DNA of 24,108 nucleotides from Smittium mucronatum. Lineage: Eukaryota > Kickxellomycota > Harpellomycetes > Harpellales > Legeriomycetaceae. Location of the stretch: positions 1-24,108 of the forward strand of contig LSSL01000015.1 of assembly GCA_001953115.1 (NCBI GenBank), given 5' to 3'. Below the pieces are notes generated by a model, which had not been told where the DNA came from, did no database searches, and was given only the letters and a program-made list of their open reading frames with translations. Made by a program: the position numbers and the translations under genes. Below, piece after piece: positions 20,160 to 24,108 of this stretch. Position 1 is the stretch's first letter; each line of letters begins with the position of its first letter.

Positions 20160-22500
20160 AAAAAAAAGAAGAAAAGACTTTATAAAAAAAATAAATGGTA
20201 AAGAACTTTAGGGGTGATTTAGTGGCAGCCAAGAAAAATGATTCCGCTTGACATTTTTTTATTTTCGGAATGAATTCAAAAGAAAAACAAACAGGTCCGA
20301 AATATATCCACCCATCTATCCAATCACCTTTACCAAATACACGAAATTCATCATTCCCCCCTAACTAAAACAATAAATAGAGTTGATTTCTCATAAAACA
20401 GTCAGATGCAATGAGGTTCGAGACTAATAGTAGCAAGTATCCTCCCCTATTAACGATATTACTTTCCATTCTTTTTAAATGACTCTATAAGTTTTAAAAA
20501 TACGTAATTTATAAAACTGGCAAATGGTTAGAAGATTGTATACACTACAAAATGCGGTTTTTTTTATTAAAAGATGGGTTATAGCTCGCTGTTTTAGATA
20601 TTTTGGGTTTAATTTTGATCAAGGAATAATTCCTTCTACTCTTTTGCACTGAACTTATTCATCTTCAGTTTAGGAATAATTAATGGAGATACCAGTAGTT
20701 GTCGTTATAGTCGTCGTCGTTGGGGGAAGAATCGGGACAGTACTCTTGTAAACCCCCAGATCTCTTGTGATTTTATATTCTAGAAAAAAAAATACAATCG
20801 ATATTCACATTAAACTTTATTTTTATTTTCTACCTCAGATTAAGAGTCATTCCCAGCTACTTTTTGTTTTTTTTTTTGAGTAGGTTTTATCCCAATCTCT
20901 ACCATATTTTCAATATACTGTCCTTTTTATTGGCCAGGTATACCCGATATCGCAATCATATACGAATCCAGATCCAATAAAGTTGGCGGACTAGCGAAAA
21001 ATAGCCACAAACACTCGTAAAATAAAAAAAGATGGCTTGGCAGGAAATATTTATTTAATCACAAACCAAAAAAGTCAAATGTTTTAATGAGGCTTGAATG
21101 TGTATGTTAATGTTTGTGTTTGTATTTGTGTTTGCCAGTTTGGAATGTAGAATATATATGCATTTGCCAATAGTCATGATCAACAAATCAGTATAATAGT
21201 TTCCCAGACCATGTTTTTTTTTTTTTGCCGAGGAATACCCGCGTGTAACTGTTTTATTTCCCAACCATAAATTTTTTTCATTTGCCAGCCATTATTGGCA
21301 ACAGGAAAATAAATGATTATTGGCAAAAGATAAATTTCTTTTCCCGATACTCGAATAAGGTTTGAGTAAAATGTGTGTGTATTCCGCCACTGGAATAAAA
21401 TACAGTTGCTTTGCCTTCCCCCCAAAACTCTCTTTTATTATCGCCCATTTTCATTTGTTAGCGGGAACAGAATCCTCTCTGGAAAAGCAGCATAAAATCA
21501 AGTGTACTCTGTTGTGATATTTGTGAATTAAACATCTTGTATATTATATTGCAATCATCGGACAGTATTGGTAAAAGGAGGAGGAGACAAAGAAAATAAA
21601 GAGATATTTGGAAAACAGTTTGTATTACAGTTTAATATTAGCCGTAAAAAAAAGAAAAGAGGGAAAAAAGCCTCAAATATCTGACTTTGTGTTTGGGAAC
21701 GAGAATAACAAGCCGAAATATTGACCAATATATAATTTTATTATTTTATTATATTTTTTTTCAATTAATGGCAGAAGTTTATAAATACACTTATTTTTTT
21801 GTGGATTTCGAATAATCTTGTCTAGTTTATTTTAGTTGGTGTGATCAATCAAAAGTTCGATTTCATCCCCTTCAATAAAAAGTCTAAATATTAATGGCGT
21901 TATTCAGTAACGGACTCCCTTTTTTATTATTAAAATAATCAATGCTTTAATATTGTTTTTTTTTATAAAAAGGACTCGTCGTATATAAAAGGGAAAAAAA
22001 ATAAATCTTTTAAAAACTTGTATCTTCAAACCTACTAGCATTCTGTAGAAATTATTTTCCCATTTCTCTCTCTATTTCTTATAATCTTATATTAAACTAT
22101 TTTTAAAGAAAGAAAAGGATTTTTTTTTACTAAAAAAAGAACCAACTTTGATGGCATAGTATTTTCACTGGAAACCGAAACAATAAACCAACACATTCGT
22201 ATAAATTTAAGCATCAACAACCGGAATATTCTATTTCCCTCTAAAAAAAAAAACAGCAGCAGCAACATAACACTAACAATACGGAAAAGAAACAAAGAAA
22301 AGAAAAAGGACAAACAATACGCAGATAAGAAATAAAATATAATGTAATTACTTTTTCTATAAATATTTACCTTTATTACAAATACTCTTTTTTTATTTGT
22401 TTCTTTTTATTGTTTCATCATTAATTCCTATATTTATATATAAACGCTATTTAATATCCACAATATTAGCTTCTATATAATTTCTGTTTTTAATTCATTT
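20160..22500. other. Intergenic stretch with short motif clusters, no supported gene
   Basis: Moderately A+T-rich. It contains purine-rich tracts (about 21,570-21,670), a TCG/CGA mini-run near 20,709-20,720 and a cluster of TTGGCA-type motifs near 21,130-21,330. Minus-strand frames at 21055-21264 and 21180-21425 overlap each other, and I could not recognise either product; the second lacks an ATG start. A G+C-elevated patch at about 20,690-20,780 is open in all frames on the minus strand and could be an exon, but nothing identifies it. Confidence 0.45.
21131..21328. promoter_or_regulatory. Cluster of TTTGCCA / TTGGCAA motifs
   Basis: TTTGCCA occurs at 21131-21137, 21163-21169 and 21281-21287. 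Its reverse complement TTGGCAA occurs at 21295-21301 and 21320-21327, the last extended to TTGGCAAAA. The pair at 21282-21301 forms an inverted repeat with a short spacer. TTGGCA resembles the half-site of CCAAT/NF-I-like factors, but no gene start is known nearby. Confidence 0.3.
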
Positions 22501-22755
22501 ATTTGAATCCTCACCAGAATTTCAATATTATTATATTTGAATTTTCACTATAATTATAACATTATATTTGAATTCTCACTATAATTATAACATTATATTT
22601 GAATTCTCACTATAATTATAACATTATATTTGAATTCTCACTAGAATTATCAAAGTATATTTGAATTCTCACTAGAATTGTAATACTATATTTGGATCCT
22701 CACCAGAATTTCAATATTATTATATTTGAATATTTATCAGAATTTTAATAAAAGG
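22501..22755. repeat. 31/34-nt minisatellite, eight units
   Basis: Units start at 22501, 22535, 22566, 22597, 22628, 22659, 22690 and 22724 with the word ATTTGAAT (ATTTGGAT in the seventh), giving periods of 34, 31, 31, 31, 31, 31 and 34. The middle units carry GAATTCTCACT. In the units at 22628 and 22659, AATTCT and AGAATT form a small hairpin around CACT. The first and seventh units share a longer variant (CCTCACCAGAATTTCAA), so the 31-nt units are bracketed by 34-nt ones. No reading frame runs through the array. Confidence 0.9.
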
Positions 22756-23890
22756 GCGGAGTCATTTATATTGCTCCACACTACAATCCTCTTTTATATA
22801 CTTTACCACTCCTACTTCTATTTAATCCCCCTCCACCCCCCTCATTCCCACCCCCACAAACACCTCAATTACTTTTATCACTTTTGTTAAATAACTTTTT
22901 CTTCCCTATATATACCCTTATTCTAAAGGGTCCGGAACCTCAAGCTCTTTATAGCCACATAAATCTATTACTTTTCTCCAATATCAGACTTGTTTTTTGT
23001 ATATATATATTAATTCGATTATTCAGATCCTATAATAATTCAACTTGGCTTGGCTCATCTGCCTTCTTATCCCACCATCCCCATCCCCATCCCATCCCAT
23101 CCCATCTCAATCTCAATCTCATCGCTCTTCCCCCACATCCGATAATTAATATATCTCCCACCTGTAATAATTTATTTAGTATTTTATTCTTCCATTACCC
23201 CTCATTTAATCACACTTGCCAATTTGTATATTATTCTTCTTGTTGACCCATTCTACTACTAACCTTGATATTATAATAAACACGCCTTTGATTCGTGTCC
23301 TACACCTCCCCCCTCCCTTTTCATTTTATACAGTATCCAAGAAAATCTCCAATTTTCAATTTATCTGAACCACGTTGGTTCTCCCCACCCCCCCTTCCCC
23401 TAATAAATAAAAGAAAAAACTAACATCTAATATAGTCCTCCTCATCTAATTATTATTATTATTATTATAGATTGAAGGGCACGTTTTTTAATCTATTATT
23501 TTATAACTGACTAGTGAGAAAAAAATTTAAATCGGGCAAAGGTTGTATTCTGCTTAATACATCGATCGAAACTCAAAACTAGTAATAAAAATTAGTTGAA
23601 GCCGAAAAAAAAAAAAAAGGAAAAGGATATTTACTCTCAGTAAAACATTAATTGACACTCTTCTTCTTTTTAAACTTTTGGGTCTCTAACCGTTTTTTGT
23701 CAAAACCATCTTGTATTTGGACCATTTATCTCTCCCTCTATCTCATTATTCCTGAAAAGCTCTTGAGATTTCAAGCTATTAGTTTTTCCATCTATTACCC
23801 AAAACTTCTTTCCACTACCACCACTAAATTTTCTTACAGGAAAAAGGAGGAGGGAAATAAACAATACAAAGTTTCGAATAAAATAAAATA
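22756..23890. promoter_or_regulatory. C/T-rich, G-poor stretch, possible promoter region
   Basis: The plus strand is rich in C and T and almost lacks G for long runs (for example 22801-22860 has none). C-run clusters at 22827-22855, 23071-23103, about 23308-23317 and about 23384-23400 would give G-quadruplex motifs on the minus strand. ATT repeats lie near 23,449-23,468. A 120-codon open frame at 22884-23246 starts without ATG and is His/Pro/Leu low complexity, an effect of the base skew. In fungi, C/T tracts often lie upstream of transcription starts, and a gene may begin near 23,911. Confidence 0.4.
23449..23468. repeat. ATT microsatellite
   Basis: A run of about seven ATT units ending in ATAG. 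Simple-sequence repeat with no associated gene feature. Confidence 0.8.
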
Positions 23891-23910
23891 AAAGATTTGG
23901 ATAAAGAAAA

Positions 23911-24108
23911 ATGCACGAGATTTTGCAGCCTTCAAACAACCCTCAGACGAGAAGCAGAGGTTTTTGCAAACTGTTCTGTCGGTACTGCAACAACAACGTT
24001 TGCGCTATGGGAATGAGAGTACAGTCTACCCTTTTACCATATTCTTTTACTCGCCATTATATTTAAAATTATACTTTATTCATCCCCTCACCCCCCCCCC
24101 CCCCCCCC
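23911..24108 (+). CDS. Possible 5' end of a gene running off the window, frame unresolved
   Basis: Composition becomes G+C-richer from about 23,908 to 24,050 after an A-rich, leader-like stretch. An ATG at 23911 with A at -3 starts a frame of 51 codons (MHEILQPSNNPQTRSRGF...) to a stop at 24064, or an exon ending before GTACAG at 24019. A second frame is open from 23892 to the window end without an ATG; it contains RDFAAFKQPSDEKQRFLQT and then VLSVLQQQRLRYGNE, which looks more like a natural helical protein and could follow an acceptor ending 23894. The third frame is also open to about 24,015. I recognise no family in any of them. The upstream C/T-rich region would suit a promoter. The presence of a gene is likelier than any particular frame. 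Confidence 0.3.
24091..24108. repeat. Terminal 18-base C homopolymer
   Basis: The window ends in an uninterrupted run of 18 C. This is more likely an assembly or contig edge at a homopolymer than a telomere, since no G/C-asymmetric telomeric unit repeats here. Confidence 0.75.

Noticed and set aside
21180..21425. Minus-strand 81-codon frame
   Set aside because: Starts with TTG, overlaps another unrelated minus frame and has no recognisable motif; it also covers the TTGGCA motif cluster.
22884..23246. 120-codon plus-strand open frame
   Set aside because: Starts without ATG, is His/Pro/Leu low complexity, and lies where G depletion and C/T richness remove stop codons; better explained by base skew.
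24091..24108. Telomere
   Set aside because: A pure C run without a repeating telomeric unit is not a known telomere pattern; an assembly edge is likelier.

Overview
The window looks like nuclear DNA from a very A+T-rich eukaryote. Genes carry short GT-AG introns, starts have a purine at -3, and AATAAA-type signals follow the stops. There is no operon layout, Shine-Dalgarno or bacterial gene density. Short introns, compact genes, Asn/Ser-rich low-complexity protein and a stand-alone Bin3/MePCE methyltransferase fit an A+T-rich fungus, perhaps an early-diverging lineage, but this is inference. I saw no convincing rRNA, complete tRNA or CRISPR array.

Layout. Bases 1-432 are a G+C-richer island (about half G+C by eye) packed with inverted repeats and without a long reading frame. 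From about 440 to 13,840 the sequence is an A+T desert of homopolymer runs. It holds a broken Ty3/gypsy-type integrase tail (871-1065), a possible small spliced gene (11,270-11,632) and a few weak coding-like patches. From 13,843 to 18,704 lies the gene core: a minus-strand 953-residue coiled-coil protein made by joining two exons across an 82-nt intron, and, divergent from it across 649 bp, a plus-strand four-exon methyltransferase of the Bin3/MePCE (7SK/U6 gamma-phosphate capping) family. From 18,705 to 24,108 the sequence is intermediate in composition and mostly non-coding. It contains G-run blocks, a cluster of TTGGCA/TGCCAA motifs, a 31/34-nt minisatellite (22,501-22,755) and a C/T-rich, G-poor stretch that may be the promoter side of a gene starting near 23,911. 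The window ends in an 18-base C run, probably an assembly edge.

How it fits together. The only confidently functional pair is divergent and could share a promoter. The methyltransferase would act on small nuclear RNA 5' ends (known family role). The coiled-coil protein has a basic C-terminus suggesting the nucleus, but its role is unknown and a functional link to its neighbour is not shown. No obviously new multi-gene system is visible. The most rewarding places to look are the hairpin-rich island at the left end, the frame conflict at the methyltransferase C-terminus, the candidate exon chain near 11.0-11.6 kb and the tandem array at 22.5 kb.
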